From the NCBI GenBank assembly GCA_052379845.1, contig JBQTCF010000023.1: 64,000 nt of DNA. The stretch is one strand, 5' to 3'. Made by a program: the position numbers and the translations under genes. The stretch is from Roseinatronobacter sp052379845. GTDB lineage: Bacteria; Pseudomonadota; Alphaproteobacteria; Rhodobacterales; Rhodobacteraceae. The notes below the pieces were generated by a model, which saw nothing but the letters and a program-made list of their open reading frames with translations, did not search any database and had not been told where the DNA came from. This document shows positions 9,032 to 17,590 of the stretch, piece by piece. Positions within the stretch are counted from its first letter, which is position 1. Each line of letters starts with the position of its first letter.

Positions 9032-9191
9032 CGCGCGCAGCCTCACGCGCCCAGAGCTCCGGGAGCGGCGTGAACGTGCACCGCGTCGTGCCATCCGCGC
9101 GGAAGCATTCCGAGCGCACGGGGGCGGCAGGTGTGGTGGCACAGCCTGCCACGACAGAGGTCAGGATCAGCAATAATACGGCAGGTCTCAT
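9024..9191 (-). CDS. Small VirB7-like outer-membrane lipoprotein
   Basis: This 55-residue protein has a classic lipoprotein signal (MRPAVLLLILTSVVAGC), with the lipidated Cys at residue 17. The mature part is about 39 residues and contains two more cysteines. It starts at the ATGA overlap with the virB4 stop. Size, lipobox and position inside the VirB operon match VirB7, which anchors VirB9 and VirB10 at the outer membrane. Sequence alone cannot prove VirB7 identity because these lipoproteins are tiny and variable. Confidence 0.7.
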   Translation of the reverse strand: MRPAVLLLILTSVVAGCATTPAAPVRSECFRADGTTRCTFTPLPELWAREAARDA

Positions 9192-11560
9192 GTCGCCCGT
9201 CTCCAAAATTCAGGGGTTTCGCGGTAATCCTTGCCGACCACGGCCTCGCCGGATTTGAGGCCGCCGAGCACGGCGAGATAGTCGCCCAGCGGGGCGAGGC
9301 CTGCGTCGATGATATGCGCACCCTGATCATCGCGTATGAGCGCGAGATGCGAGGCGGGGAGCGCGTTCATCATCACATCGAGCTCTTTGTCACTGAGCGC
9401 GAGAGGGCCGTAATCGCCGGGCTTGGCGCGCGAATTGGGCAGCAGAATTTGCGTCGGCAGGGCCTGAATGATCGTGCTGCCCACCCGCGACTTGTCGAGT
9501 TGCGAGGCAAACTGCGTCATCATCACGACGACCGTGTTCTGTTTGCGCGCGGTGACCAGCCAGTCTTCGAGCTTGTTTGCAAAGTAGCTGTTGTCAAACG
9601 CCTTCCAGGCCTCATCGATCAGCACGATGGTGGGGCGGCGATCCTCGATCTTGCGCTCGATGCGCCTAAAAATGTAGCTCAGCACCGCCATGCGGGCGGT
9701 CTCGTTATCCGCGTCCAGAAGCCCTGTCAGATCAAACCCCACCACATCGCCGTCCAAAGAGAATGTATCCTCAAGGGTTGTGCCAAAGACCCAGCCAAAG
9801 CGCCCCTGCGGGGTCCATTCCCGCACCCTCTCGGCCAGATCGCCACCATCATCGACCGAGCGGAACTGACCTGCGAATTCCGTCCAGTTGCGAAGGGAGG
9901 GATCGCTGGCCTCAGAATTGCGGCGCACGATGGCCTGGACCGCATGGGTCTGCTGGGGGGTGAGCTGCGCGCCGCGCGATTCCAGCAAGCTGATCAGCGC
10001 ATCGGTCAGCCATTCGCGCCCTGCCGCATCAGTTTCCACCCAGAGCGGGTTCAGACCCGTGGCCTCGCCTGCCTTGATCGATTGATAACTGCCCCCGAGC
10101 GCGCGCAGGCCCATCTCGAGCCCGTAGCGATAATCGAACGCAAAGATGCGCGCGCCTGTGCGCCGGGCCTGCGCCATAAGAAACGTGGCCAGCACCGATT
10201 TGCCTGAGCCCGAACGGCCGAGAATGATCGTATGCCCGCTGGTAGGTTCAGAGGCGGGGCTGCCCTTCTCATGAAACGAGAAGCGATAAGCCGAGCGCTC
10301 GGGTGTGGGGAACATCGTGATCGGCGTGTCCCAAGGCGTGCGTGCGCGCGATTTACCCAACTGCGTGCGGTGGAGGGCCGCCATATCGGCGAAATTGAGA
10401 TTGGTGATCGTGGCGCGGCGCGCGCGGTAGCTGGCATTGCCGGGGCTTTGGGCAAAATAGCTTGCGCGGGCCGAATATGTCTCCATCATCAACTTCACAC
10501 CGACGGAGGCTGCGATATTGCGGATTTCGGCCGCGATACTGTCGAGTTTTTGCTCACTCTCGGCGAAGGTCGCGACACTCATATGGTGATCGCCAAAAAT
10601 CAGGCGTTCAGAGGCCAGATCATCAGCGGCTTGCACCAGATCGTTTTGCAGTGAGATCGCAGCATCATCGCCTGCGCGCATCATCCGGATCTGGCGTTTG
10701 ATCCGGTCGCCCATCACGCTTGAGTTCACCGGCGTGAAGCTATGGGTCACGACCATGTCGATGGGGAGCGCCAGATCGTCGAACATCGAGCACCAGGTCT
10801 GGCTGGGGTAGTTCTTGACGGTGAAAATCTGCCCGATGCGGTCCGCGCCCGAGCCGCCAGAGATCAAAAACTTGTCACTTTGAAACGTGACGCGCTTATT
10901 TGCCACGTCATCAGCGATGGTGGAGGGAAAGCCGCGCGGATAGGTCGGTACATCAAAGCCCGTGTTCAGCGATTCCAGAAATCCCAGCAACTCGCCCGAA
11001 GAGGCGGTCAAAAGCCGCGCTTCCATCTCGGTCAGGCTTTGGGTCAGAAACTCCACCACTTCTTTGAGCCGCGCGATCTGGCGGAGGCTCTGATCGCTCC
11101 CCTGCCCCGCACGCGCTTTGCGCAAGAGCGGCAGGCGCTCGAGCATTGTGGGGCGCTTGACCACGGTGATGGTGAGCGTGCGGTCGCGCAAGCCAGCCTC
11201 GCGCAGATGCGCTTGCCAGCGCGCATCCAGCGCCTCGGCAAAACCGCCCGCCTCCATCGGCTTCAGCTCCACCGGCACGCGGGCCGAGACCTTGTGGACG
11301 TAAAAGGAAAACCCCGCCCCGCTTTGCGCGATCACGGCCGCAATGATCGCGCGGGTCTTGTCGAGGCGGCCATCCGGGGCGGTGAAGCTGTTGGCCCCGC
11401 TGACCCGGATGCATTGCATATATTCCCCGCCACGCGTGAGGATCGTGTGATCATCGACAAGTTTGACGTATGGCAGATGATGCGCGAGGCGAGCCTCGTC
11501 TCCCGCCCAAGCTGGCAGGATGTGCGCGGCGGCCGCGCCTGCGCCGAGATCACGGGGCAT
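9188..11560 (-). CDS. virB4: VirB4 secretion ATPase
   Basis: The start at 11560 has a GGAG site seven bases upstream, overlaps the end of virB3 by 11 bases and gives 790 residues. Reading further upstream only adds virB3 sequence in another frame. The N-terminal CagE/TrbE/VirB4 domain (YVKLVDDHTILTRGGEYMQ) is followed by a P-loop near residue 446 (GRSGSGKS). The Walker B is LIDEAWKAFDN near residue 643. Both motifs are intact. VirB4 energises pilin extraction and substrate transfer at the inner membrane. Confidence 0.95.
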   Translation of the reverse strand: MPRDLGAGAAAAHILPAWAGDEARLAHHLPYVKLVDDHTILTRGGEYMQCIRVSGANSFTAPDGRLDKTRAIIAAVIAQSGAGFSFYVHKVSARVPVELKPMEAGGFAEALDARWQAHLREAGLRDRTLTITVVKRPTMLERLPLLRKARAGQGSDQSLRQIARLKEVVEFLTQSLTEMEARLLTASSGELLGFLESLNTGFDVPTYPRGFPSTIADDVANKRVTFQSDKFLISGGSGADRIGQIFTVKNYPSQTWCSMFDDLALPIDMVVTHSFTPVNSSVMGDRIKRQIRMMRAGDDAAISLQNDLVQAADDLASERLIFGDHHMSVATFAESEQKLDSIAAEIRNIAASVGVKLMMETYSARASYFAQSPGNASYRARRATITNLNFADMAALHRTQLGKSRARTPWDTPITMFPTPERSAYRFSFHEKGSPASEPTSGHTIILGRSGSGKSVLATFLMAQARRTGARIFAFDYRYGLEMGLRALGGSYQSIKAGEATGLNPLWVETDAAGREWLTDALISLLESRGAQLTPQQTHAVQAIVRRNSEASDPSLRNWTEFAGQFRSVDDGGDLAERVREWTPQGRFGWVFGTTLEDTFSLDGDVVGFDLTGLLDADNETARMAVLSYIFRRIERKIEDRRPTIVLIDEAWKAFDNSYFANKLEDWLVTARKQNTVVVMMTQFASQLDKSRVGSTIIQALPTQILLPNSRAKPGDYGPLALSDKELDVMMNALPASHLALIRDDQGAHIIDAGLAPLGDYLAVLGGLKSGEAVVGKDYRETPEFWRRAT

Positions 11561-11831
11561 AGGAATCTCCGTTCCAGATTTTGCGGTTCTTTGTGGGCCG
11601 CGTGTGTTCCGAGACCACGCGAATGACCTCGACAAAGGCCGGGTCCCATTGTGCGGCGAGCCAGAGCGCCGGATAGGCGGCAGCTGACAGGGCAAAAGCC
11701 CAGAGCGACTGCGACCAGATGAGTGCCAGCACTGACCCAAATATCCAGAGCACCGCATAGAGGATGGGCAGACCCAGCATTTGCGCAGGCCGCACGAGAC
11801 CCAGAAACAAGGTGGAGCGTTCACACATCAT
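11550..11831 (-). CDS. virB3: VirB3 inner-membrane protein
   Basis: This 93-residue protein has two hydrophobic segments (about residues 15-35 and 38-60) and a charged C-terminal tail. It opens STLFLGLVRPAQMLGLPI, a typical VirB3/TrbD pattern in which a loading motif precedes two membrane helices. It sits between the pilin and VirB4 genes, the canonical virB2-B3-B4 order, and its end overlaps the virB4 start. Confidence 0.9.
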   Translation of the reverse strand: MMCERSTLFLGLVRPAQMLGLPILYAVLWIFGSVLALIWSQSLWAFALSAAAYPALWLAAQWDPAFVEVIRVVSEHTRPTKNRKIWNGDSYAP

Positions 11832-11840
11832 CCGCGCCCG

Positions 11841-12149
11841 TCACGTCTGCCAGATGGCGCTGACGATGGTCGCGGCACTGGCCACGATGGCGATGGCGAT
11901 CACCACGAACATCGCCTGGCGGAAATCGATGATCCCGAAAAACCACGACAGCCCAATGCCCACCACGGCCAATGTGGCGATCGCGATGCCCAGAGGGCCT
12001 GTGATCGTATCGATGATGCCCTGCAAGAGGCTTGTGACGGGGTTGAGGTCGATCGATTGCGCAAGCGCGGGGCTGGCTGCCAGCAACAGGGCGATAATGC
12101 CGACGCTTGCGGCAATGGCCCAGGGCCGGGTGGTCGGTGTCTTGGTCAT
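11841..12149 (-). CDS. virB2: VirB2 major pilin
   Basis: This 102-residue prepilin has a cleavable signal ending near ALAQ (residue 31), then two long hydrophobic helices (GIAIATLAVVGIGLSWFFGI and AMFVVIAIAIVASAATIVSA) separated by a short loop (DFRQ). This is the TrbC/VirB2 pattern. The mature 70-residue subunit would be inserted in the inner membrane and extracted to build the conjugative pilus. Its start overlaps the virB1 stop as ATGA. Confidence 0.93.
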   Translation of the reverse strand: MTKTPTTRPWAIAASVGIIALLLAASPALAQSIDLNPVTSLLQGIIDTITGPLGIAIATLAVVGIGLSWFFGIIDFRQAMFVVIAIAIVASAATIVSAIWQT

Positions 12150-12895
12150 AGTGTCTCTCCTTGGAGGCGGTCAAAAACAGCCATGACCTTGCGGACATGA
12201 CCAATGGTCTCGGGGTAAGGGGGGATGCCGTCATGGCGGATCACGGCGCCAGCGCCGGCATTGTAGGCCGCGAGTGCCAGCTCAGGGCTGCCGAATTGCG
12301 CCAGTCGCATCAGCAGATAGCGCGCAGAGCCGTCGAGATTCTGCGCCATGTCATGGGGATCGACGCCGAGGCTGCGCGCCGTATCGGGCATCAGCTGCCC
12401 CAGCCCGATCGCGCCTGCATTTGAGAGCGCATTCGGGTTATAGGCGCTCTCGATCTCGATATTGGATTGAAACAGTGCCGCCCAGTCAGACGCACTGAGG
12501 CCTGTTGCGCGCAAGGCCTCGTGGCCTGCATACCGTGCTGCTGTCTCAGAAATCAGGGCGAGGATTTCGGGGCGGGCGCGCGGCGCGGCCCGTGCAGCTG
12601 TCCGATCAGAGTGCGGCCTCTCGGGCGTGTTCGGCACAAGTGCTGACTCGCGCAGGGGCGCGATCAGCTCGCCGCCGGAATAATGCTTGGCAAAGCTACG
12701 CGTGGTCTGGGTCGGGCCCAAGCTGCCATCGGCGCCAAAGCGCAGGATCAGCCCGTCGCCCGCCAGTGCCGGGGTGGCGAGGCTCAAGGTCAGAGACAAC
12801 GCTGCCGACATGATCGCGCGCAAGACCACAGACGAAATCACGGGCCGGATCACAGTCGGGACCACTGCCCCGGGACAAGCATTTACGCGCACCAA
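12146..12895 (-). CDS. virB1: VirB1 lytic transglycosylase, first gene of the VirB operon
   Basis: The 249-residue reading starts at 12895. An internal ATG at 12811 (MSAALSLTLSLATPALAG) gives a tidier signal peptide and may be the true start. The SLT domain occupies about residues 105-245, with the catalytic Glu in NIEIESAYNP, then AIGLGQLMPDTA and ELALAAYNAGAGAV. It would cut peptidoglycan locally for channel assembly. It is the most upstream gene of the minus-strand VirB operon, so the operon promoter should lie just beyond 12895. Confidence 0.9.
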   Translation of the reverse strand: MVRVNACPGAVVPTVIRPVISSVVLRAIMSAALSLTLSLATPALAGDGLILRFGADGSLGPTQTTRSFAKHYSGGELIAPLRESALVPNTPERPHSDRTAARAAPRARPEILALISETAARYAGHEALRATGLSASDWAALFQSNIEIESAYNPNALSNAGAIGLGQLMPDTARSLGVDPHDMAQNLDGSARYLLMRLAQFGSPELALAAYNAGAGAVIRHDGIPPYPETIGHVRKVMAVFDRLQGETL

Positions 12896-13401
12896 AATTC
12901 ACACTCCACAACCTGCAGATCGCAGGGGCAAAGCCGCGCGTGATCCTGATGCTGATCCAGACCCCTGCGCCGCGATCGGCACAGCCGCTCTCCTGCCGCG
13001 CAACAGGGATTGCGCGGCCTTGGATCGAGGGGTGTTTCGCGTGCCACGCACCCGAAATCACCCGCCCTCTGTCGACAGATTGTCTGAACAGCCCCTCAAG
13101 GATCGCGGGGGCTCATGGATTAAAAAAACACCCTGGGGTTGAGTTCCTCGAGGCGCAATTCGGGCAGCATGCAGACAGGCGAAGCCCGCGCTGTAACGGC
13201 AGCACTGCAGTCTGATTATCGATGTATTCTAATACCTTATACCCTCTTTTGCACTTGCAGAAAAATCGCTCCTCCGACATAGGCAGGCGGGCATTTGATG
13301 CACGCTATAGTCGATGAGGTGATTTCTTCAATCTTCTATTAGTTGTGTTGGCGCGCTGTTTAGACACCCAGTTCTTGAGGGGCAACCCAGAAAATACAAC
13401 C
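12896..13401. other. Intergenic region upstream of the VirB operon
   Basis: This stretch of about 500 bases separates the divergent virB1 gene from the next plus-strand gene. Short open frames exist on both strands but look like high-GC chance frames, with no ribosome site or recognisable protein. From about 13200 onward the sequence becomes clearly AT-richer and is the likeliest place for promoters. No operator repeat was identified. Confidence 0.4.
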
Positions 13402-13929
13402 ATGAGACGATTTGTGTTTACCTTGTATTCTAGCCTGTTTCGCAGGGCTTCCGCACCAATGCAGCTGCAGCATTTCGCAGGCTTTGTGGGACGGTGGCGC
13501 GGCGCGGCTATGGCGCTTCTCAGGCGCGCTCCGCGCCGGTTTTGCGCCCGCGACTCACCCCCGAATCAGATCGCCCGTGGCGGTTTCGGGCGCGGGCGAT
13601 TCGCGCCTCGCGTGTGGAGCTGGCCGAGGCGGTCGGCCATCCGGGCGAGTTTTGGACTGGTGATGCTGTGCGCGGCCGCCACTCCGCCCCAGGCCCAGAG
13701 TGATGCGGGATTCTGTCTCCCGCTGACCCCGCCGCTCTTGCCGAGCGACACTCGACTGATGCGGGAGTTCGCGGACCTCCTGCGCGACGAGTTCGAACAG
13801 TACCTCTCGGAAGTCACCCTGTATTTCCGCTGCCTTGATGAGGAACGCGCTCGCGCCTGGCGCGAGGCGGCCGAGGTCACAGCGCAATATGGCGCGTTTC
13901 TCGAGACCCTGCGCGCCGCACCGCCATGA
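13402..13929 (+). CDS. Hypothetical exported protein next to the secretion locus
   Basis: The start is uncertain. ATG at 13402 gives 175 residues, while ATG at 13510 or 13663 is also possible. The N-terminal half is Arg-rich and may not be translated. A hydrophobic stretch (ASFGLVMLCAAATPPQAQ) looks like a signal peptide, and about 75 acidic, helical residues follow (REFADLLRDEFEQYLSEVT, CLDEERARAW) with two cysteines. The end overlaps an ATG (ATGA at 13926), suggesting coupling to the downstream exported protein. I do not recognise a family. Confidence 0.4.
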   Translation: MRRFVFTLYSSLFRRASAPMQLQHFAGFVGRWRGAAMALLRRAPRRFCARDSPPNQIARGGFGRGRFAPRVWSWPRRSAIRASFGLVMLCAAATPPQAQSDAGFCLPLTPPLLPSDTRLMREFADLLRDEFEQYLSEVTLYFRCLDEERARAWREAAEVTAQYGAFLETLRAAPP

Positions 13930-14015
13930 GGACAGCCCGCAGATTCTTCGCGAAGTCAGGCCTCATGCGCCCGGCACCTTCGTCACACTCCCACTCAAGA
14001 ACAGGAAAACTGATC

Positions 14016-14675
14016 ATGTTCACACCGCGCGCGGCGGCCCTGCTGCTTGCACTCACGGCCACCGCACTTCCTGCGCCCAAGGCGCATTCCTATCCGATCG
14101 ATTGCGCCATCCTTCTTTGCCTGGCGGGCGGGTTCCCTGCGAGTGCGGAATGCATGGCCGCGAAAGCCACGATGATCCGGCGCATCACGCCCTGGCCGGT
14201 CACACCGCCCTTGCAGCTCTGGAACTGCCCGCTTGGTTTGCCCGCTGGCTTTGTGCCCGCCCCTGGCAGTCCGGAAATCCGCCTTGGCCCGGACGGGCTG
14301 ACCGATGAGGTGCGCGGCTACCGCGATGCGATCGAGATCTATCATATCCGCACATCACCGCCGATGAGCAGTGACGATCCGCCGAACTCCTGGCGCGATC
14401 ACACGCAGCGCGGCGTCTATCTGGAAGATGGCAGCCACCGCTGGGTCAGTGCCAGTTTGCGTCATGGGCCGGAATGGTTGGCCGGGTCCGATCGCATCCG
14501 GCGCGTACCGATCCAGGTCTGCGCACGCGAGACCGATAATGGCTGCTGGGAGTGGCGCGTCTCGCATTATGAGAATTGGCCCGGTGGCGGGTTCTGGGGC
14601 GGATACGGGCGCGTGGTCGCCATCCGCTATGAGGACCATGAAGGTCGCAAGCATACCGAGTTCGTGAATTACTAA
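14016..14675 (+). CDS. Conserved-looking exported protein of a conjugative element, function unknown
   Basis: The start at 14016 has AGGA upstream and opens a signal peptide (MFTPRAAALLLALTATALP). An in-frame ATG at 13926 would only add a non-signal leader. The 219-residue product has the stretch YPIDCAILLCLAGGFP, then PWPVTPPLQLWNCPL, and a C-terminal region rich in Trp and Gly (WEWRVSHYENWPGGGFWGG). The paired cysteines and export signal suggest a periplasmic or surface protein. Proteins with such a Cys/Trp-rich N-terminus occur beside Rhodobacteraceae conjugation loci as far as I recall, but no function is assigned. Confidence 0.65.
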   Translation: MFTPRAAALLLALTATALPAPKAHSYPIDCAILLCLAGGFPASAECMAAKATMIRRITPWPVTPPLQLWNCPLGLPAGFVPAPGSPEIRLGPDGLTDEVRGYRDAIEIYHIRTSPPMSSDDPPNSWRDHTQRGVYLEDGSHRWVSASLRHGPEWLAGSDRIRRVPIQVCARETDNGCWEWRVSHYENWPGGGFWGGYGRVVAIRYEDHEGRKHTEFVNY

Positions 14676-14756
14676 TCCCTGCAGGCCTGCGCACGTCACC
14701 TACGCGGGTCCGACACGCCCCACCAAAAAAGGCACCATCTCACCACAAAAGTAAAA

Positions 14757-14844
14757 CCCCCGCAGGAAACCTACGGGGGAGATACAGGCTCTACCAACTC
14801 CAAGGTGCCAGCCTTGGAAACCTCAACGAAAACCAGCGGTTGAG
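14757..14844. promoter_or_regulatory. Cluster of three hairpins in the leader of the replication-like gene
   Basis: Three inverted repeats lie in tandem. The first, CCCCCGCAGG/CCTACGGGGG, is at 14757-14779 with a 3-base loop. The second, CCAAGG/CCTTGG, is at 14800-14817, and the third, CTCAAC/GTTGAG, at 14822-14844. Read on the minus strand the first is followed by TTTT, as in an intrinsic terminator, yet no minus-strand gene ends there. Such an arrangement upstream of a replication gene resembles an antisense RNA with its own terminator plus a structured leader. That role is inference. Confidence 0.4.
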
Positions 14845-14938
14845 TAGCCTGACATCTCCCCAATCGCAAGTGGAAAAACGCATCTTGTGCGAATGATCCC
14901 GCGCGGCCGGTTTCTTGCTCTCATCAGAAGCAAGACCC

Positions 14939-15619
14939 ATGACCAACACCCCAAAGCCGCTCAAACCTTCATCCGCAAGTTTCCGCACCTATCTCGAGGA
15001 GGTCGTGCGCCCGCTGCTCAAAGCCCATGTCAGCCGCGCGCAAGTCTCGGTCCTGATCGATCTTCTGGGGTTTCTCGAGCAGCAGCGCTATGATTTCTCG
15101 GCCGGGCGGGCGTTTCAGACGCGGCCCTTGGCGAATGCCGCACTGGCCGAGCGCTTCAGCGTCACTGTGCGCTCGATCCGGCGCTGGTTGGCTGATCTCG
15201 AAAGCCTCGGCCTCATCGCCCGCGAATACCGCAAGAACCCGCATCATCGATACAAGAACCTGCTCAACCGTGTACGGCTCAAAGGCTTCTGCGACTGGTT
15301 CAAGCGCAAGCTGCAAGCCACCCCGGACAGCCCCTGTCCGCCCAAGAAGAAAGATTTCCAAGATAAATCAATTACCCCTGACAATCATCAGGATCAGAAG
15401 AGCGCCCCGCCATTTCCGGCCTCTGGCGGCATCACCTATGACACCTTCTGGGCCGATCTGGCCCGCAACCACCTCCCCAGCGGGCGATCGCGGCCCTGCA
15501 TGAACAGGATTGCCGAGAAATTCAGGGGCAATCTCGCCCGCTATGCCGTCAGTTTCGACCATCCATCAGTCAAAAGCCGGTGGGTGAATTTCTGCAAGGC
15601 CGCGCGGCCGGTAGCGTGA
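14939..15619 (+). CDS. Winged-helix plasmid replication-initiator-like protein
   Basis: The start at 14939 begins MTNTPKPLKPSSASFRTYLE and gives 226 residues; an upstream TTG is less likely. The central part (about residues 55-110) is a winged helix: NAALAERFSVTVRSIRRWLADLE followed by LGLIAREYRKNPHHRYKN. A basic linker and a C-terminal domain (TFWADLARNHLPSGRSRP, RWVNFCKAARPVA) follow. The layout matches small plasmid initiators and HTH regulators of mobile elements. The hairpin-rich leader supports a replication role, but a transcription factor cannot be excluded. Confidence 0.55.
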   Translation: MTNTPKPLKPSSASFRTYLEEVVRPLLKAHVSRAQVSVLIDLLGFLEQQRYDFSAGRAFQTRPLANAALAERFSVTVRSIRRWLADLESLGLIAREYRKNPHHRYKNLLNRVRLKGFCDWFKRKLQATPDSPCPPKKKDFQDKSITPDNHQDQKSAPPFPASGGITYDTFWADLARNHLPSGRSRPCMNRIAEKFRGNLARYAVSFDHPSVKSRWVNFCKAARPVA

Positions 15620-15675
15620 GAGGTATGGGCAAGTAACGCGGGGCGCCTCAGTTCGCGGTCGTGAATAGCGCGCAC

Positions 15676-16008
15676 TTACGCAAGCTGGCCAGGAGCCGCA
15701 TGGCGCTCGCACCCGCCTTCCTTCAGCGGAATGCTGGCTGTCGTGCAGCCCATCTCCGCGAGGAAGCTTACAAGGCCGACAATTGTCTTGAACTCGCGTG
15801 TCTTGAGAATACTGCGACTGGTCACAAGCCGCATGGCATGGCGGCCATCTTCAGTCACAGCGCGCGCCATCCAGACGCCATACCATGTGTTGTGGCGCTT
15901 CTCGGCGGTTTGGCTGCAGACCACCTCCAGCAAATACCCATTCGCCAAAACACCACGCAGCACTTCCTCGGTTACCACATTGGGCTGGTCATCGCGCGCC
16001 TCTATCAT
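15676..16008 (-). CDS. Hypothetical protein of 110 residues
   Basis: The start at 16008 has AAGGA upstream. Longer readings in this frame run into unrelated sequence without a ribosome site. The protein is compact and mixed alpha/beta (EEVLRGVLANGYLLEVVCSQ, YGVWMARAVTEDGRHAMRLV, TIVGLVSFLAEMGCTTASIP) with no signal peptide or membrane helix. It lies alone on the minus strand between the replication-like gene and the nuclease gene. I do not recognise a family. Confidence 0.6.
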   Translation of the reverse strand: MIEARDDQPNVVTEEVLRGVLANGYLLEVVCSQTAEKRHNTWYGVWMARAVTEDGRHAMRLVTSRSILKTREFKTIVGLVSFLAEMGCTTASIPLKEGGCERHAAPGQLA

Positions 16009-16329
16009 TTCGGATCCTTTCTTGACCGTGCAAAACCTATCGATGGCGGGGCATAGGGCATCTCGTGGGGCGTAACAACAAGAATGATAACAAAGCGCTT
16101 CGATAGTTTCATGCATATTGTATTGTGGGCCGGTCAGCCCGTGGACAAATCGGCATACCGAGCGGCACACTGAGGTCATGATGACGGCCAAGCGTTGCGG
16201 TCGCACGCAGCCATCGCGCCCGCGATCAAATGCCTGCGCGTCTGGCACCGTTGCGATCCCGCCGCTATGGTCGACATCGCGCGAGCGAGGGCTGTGATTT
16301 CTCGTGAAAACATTATTTGGAGAGAGAAA
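16009..16329. other. Intergenic region between divergent genes
   Basis: This stretch separates the minus-strand hypothetical gene from the plus-strand secreted nuclease-fold gene. It is expected to hold promoters for both. The segment around 16320 (TTTGGAGAGAG) is the ribosome site of the nuclease-fold gene. No convincing repeat, terminator or small gene was seen. Confidence 0.4.
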
Positions 16330-17187
16330 ATGCGCATTTTGACGATCATCGCGGCCCTGTGCTGGGTATCGCTGGCCCAAGCCGAGCCGCTGCGGATCGC
16401 GAGCTGGAATATCGAGCATCTGGTCGCCAGCACTGACAGCGGCTGTCGGCCGCGCAGCGAGGCGGATTTTCAGCGGGTGCGTGATGTCATCACAGACGTC
16501 GATGCCGATATCTGGCTCTTGCAGGAAATCGAAGGGGAAGCCGCCCTTGCCCGGGTCTTTGACACAGATGACTGGGTTGTCCACCTCGAGGAGCGCCGCC
16601 CGGGCCGCTCCTATCCCGAATGCCGGCACACACCCGGTCAGCACCTGTCCATGCAGGCCACCGCAATTGCGCTGCGCGCAGGCATCGCGCATCGCCGCCT
16701 GCCCGATCTCAAAGCACTCGATGTCTCAGGGCGTGGATCCCTGCGTCACGGTGTGCTGATCGAGTTGACAGGTCCCCGCCCTCTCACCATTCTCAACACC
16801 CATCTGAAATCCGGCTGCTTTGAAGGCACGGGGCGTCAAGCCTGCGGTGACCTCTTCGCGCAACTGCCTGTGTTGCGCGACTGGTATGACGCGCAAAACG
16901 GGCCCGTCCTCATTGGCGGCGACCTGAACCGTCGCCTTGAAGTTCCAAATGATGCCTTCTGGGCCGTTCTCAACGAATACAACGATCTGCACATCGCCGG
17001 AGCCGGTATCCGGCCCAACTGCCTGCCCCAGTATCGGGAGTTCATAGATTTTCTGATTCTGAACGATGACGCGGTCGGTGCGAAGCTGCAGGGCTCGTTC
17101 GTCGAGACAACCTTCAGTGGGCCAATCGCCGACTATCCCTCAGATCACTGCCCGATCTCGGTCGATATCGACCTAGGAAAATTGTGA
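16330..17187 (+). CDS. Exported endonuclease/exonuclease/phosphatase-fold protein
   Basis: The 285-residue protein starts with a signal peptide (MRILTIIAALCWVSLAQA). It shows the EEP superfamily signatures in order: SWNIEHL, LLQEIE with the metal-binding Glu, LNTHLKSGC, GGDLNRRL and the C-terminal SDHCPI. It is therefore a metal-dependent phosphodiesterase acting outside the cytoplasm, for example a secreted DNase or a lipid/nucleotide phosphatase. Four or more cysteines suggest disulphides. The ribosome site GGAGAG is well placed. It stands alone, immediately left of the IS3 remnant. Confidence 0.85.
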   Translation: MRILTIIAALCWVSLAQAEPLRIASWNIEHLVASTDSGCRPRSEADFQRVRDVITDVDADIWLLQEIEGEAALARVFDTDDWVVHLEERRPGRSYPECRHTPGQHLSMQATAIALRAGIAHRRLPDLKALDVSGRGSLRHGVLIELTGPRPLTILNTHLKSGCFEGTGRQACGDLFAQLPVLRDWYDAQNGPVLIGGDLNRRLEVPNDAFWAVLNEYNDLHIAGAGIRPNCLPQYREFIDFLILNDDAVGAKLQGSFVETTFSGPIADYPSDHCPISVDIDLGKL

Positions 17188-17282
17188 TGGCATGAGCTTC
17201 GGTACTGATCAGGTAATCCCCCCGGAATTTAAGGGGCTGCAAAAGTAGAATTTTCTCGGCAAGATGAACGAGGAGAATTCGA

Positions 17283-17590
17283 ATGAAGACAAGCAGATAC
17301 ACTGATGAAGAGGGGACCGTGGCCCCTGATGGGGCCGCGTAAGCCCCGATGAGCAGATCATTGCGATTCTGCGGCAAGCCGAAGGCGGTGTGCCAGTGGC
17401 GCAGCTGTGCCGTGAGCATGGCATGAGCGATGCCTCTTTCTACAAATGGCGGGCCAAGTATGGGGGCATGGATGCATCGATGGTCAGCCAGATGAAGGCG
17501 ATCGAGGACGAGAACCGCCGCCTGAAGCGCATGTATGCCGACCTGAGCATGCAAAACGACCTGTTAAAGGAAGTCCTTGGAAAAAAGTGA
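17283..17590 (+). pseudogene. IS3-family orfA, interrupted by a 39-bp insertion
   Basis: The frame starts MKTSRYTDE and would continue into the HTH protein (QIIAILRQAEGGVPVAQLC, MSDASFYKWRAKYGGM, LSMQNDLLKEVLGKK). Instead a 39-bp segment at 17309-17347 introduces a stop (TAA at 17340). The remaining HTH part is intact after it. The product would be the DNA-binding half of an IS3 transposase. Confidence 0.85.
17309..17347. repeat. 39-bp GC-rich palindromic insertion flanked by GATGA direct repeats
   Basis: The segment lies inside orfA between two copies of GATGA (17304-17308 and 17348-17352), which read as a 5-bp target duplication. Its core is a perfect inverted repeat, GGCCCC-TGAT-GGGGCC (17321-17336), and the outer parts carry GGGG and CCCC runs. 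Removing 44 bases restores the expected orfA reading frame. Confidence 0.6.

Noticed and set aside
10742..11626. 294-residue plus-strand frame opposite virB4
   Set aside because: It mirrors the virB4 N-terminal domain; no ribosome site and no recognisable fold.
2211..12186. Many open frames on the plus strand and in other frames across the VirB operon
   Set aside because: They are high-GC shadows of the VirB genes; each VirB gene is supported by motifs, ribosome sites and overlaps.
12940..13215. Small plus-strand frame upstream of virB1 with a CFACH sequence resembling a haem-binding motif
   Set aside because: A single CxxCH in a Pro/Arg-rich chance frame without signal peptide or ribosome site is not evidence for a cytochrome.
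15731..16075. Plus-strand frame opposite the 110-residue hypothetical gene
   Set aside because: The minus-strand frame has a clear AAGGA site and more protein-like composition.
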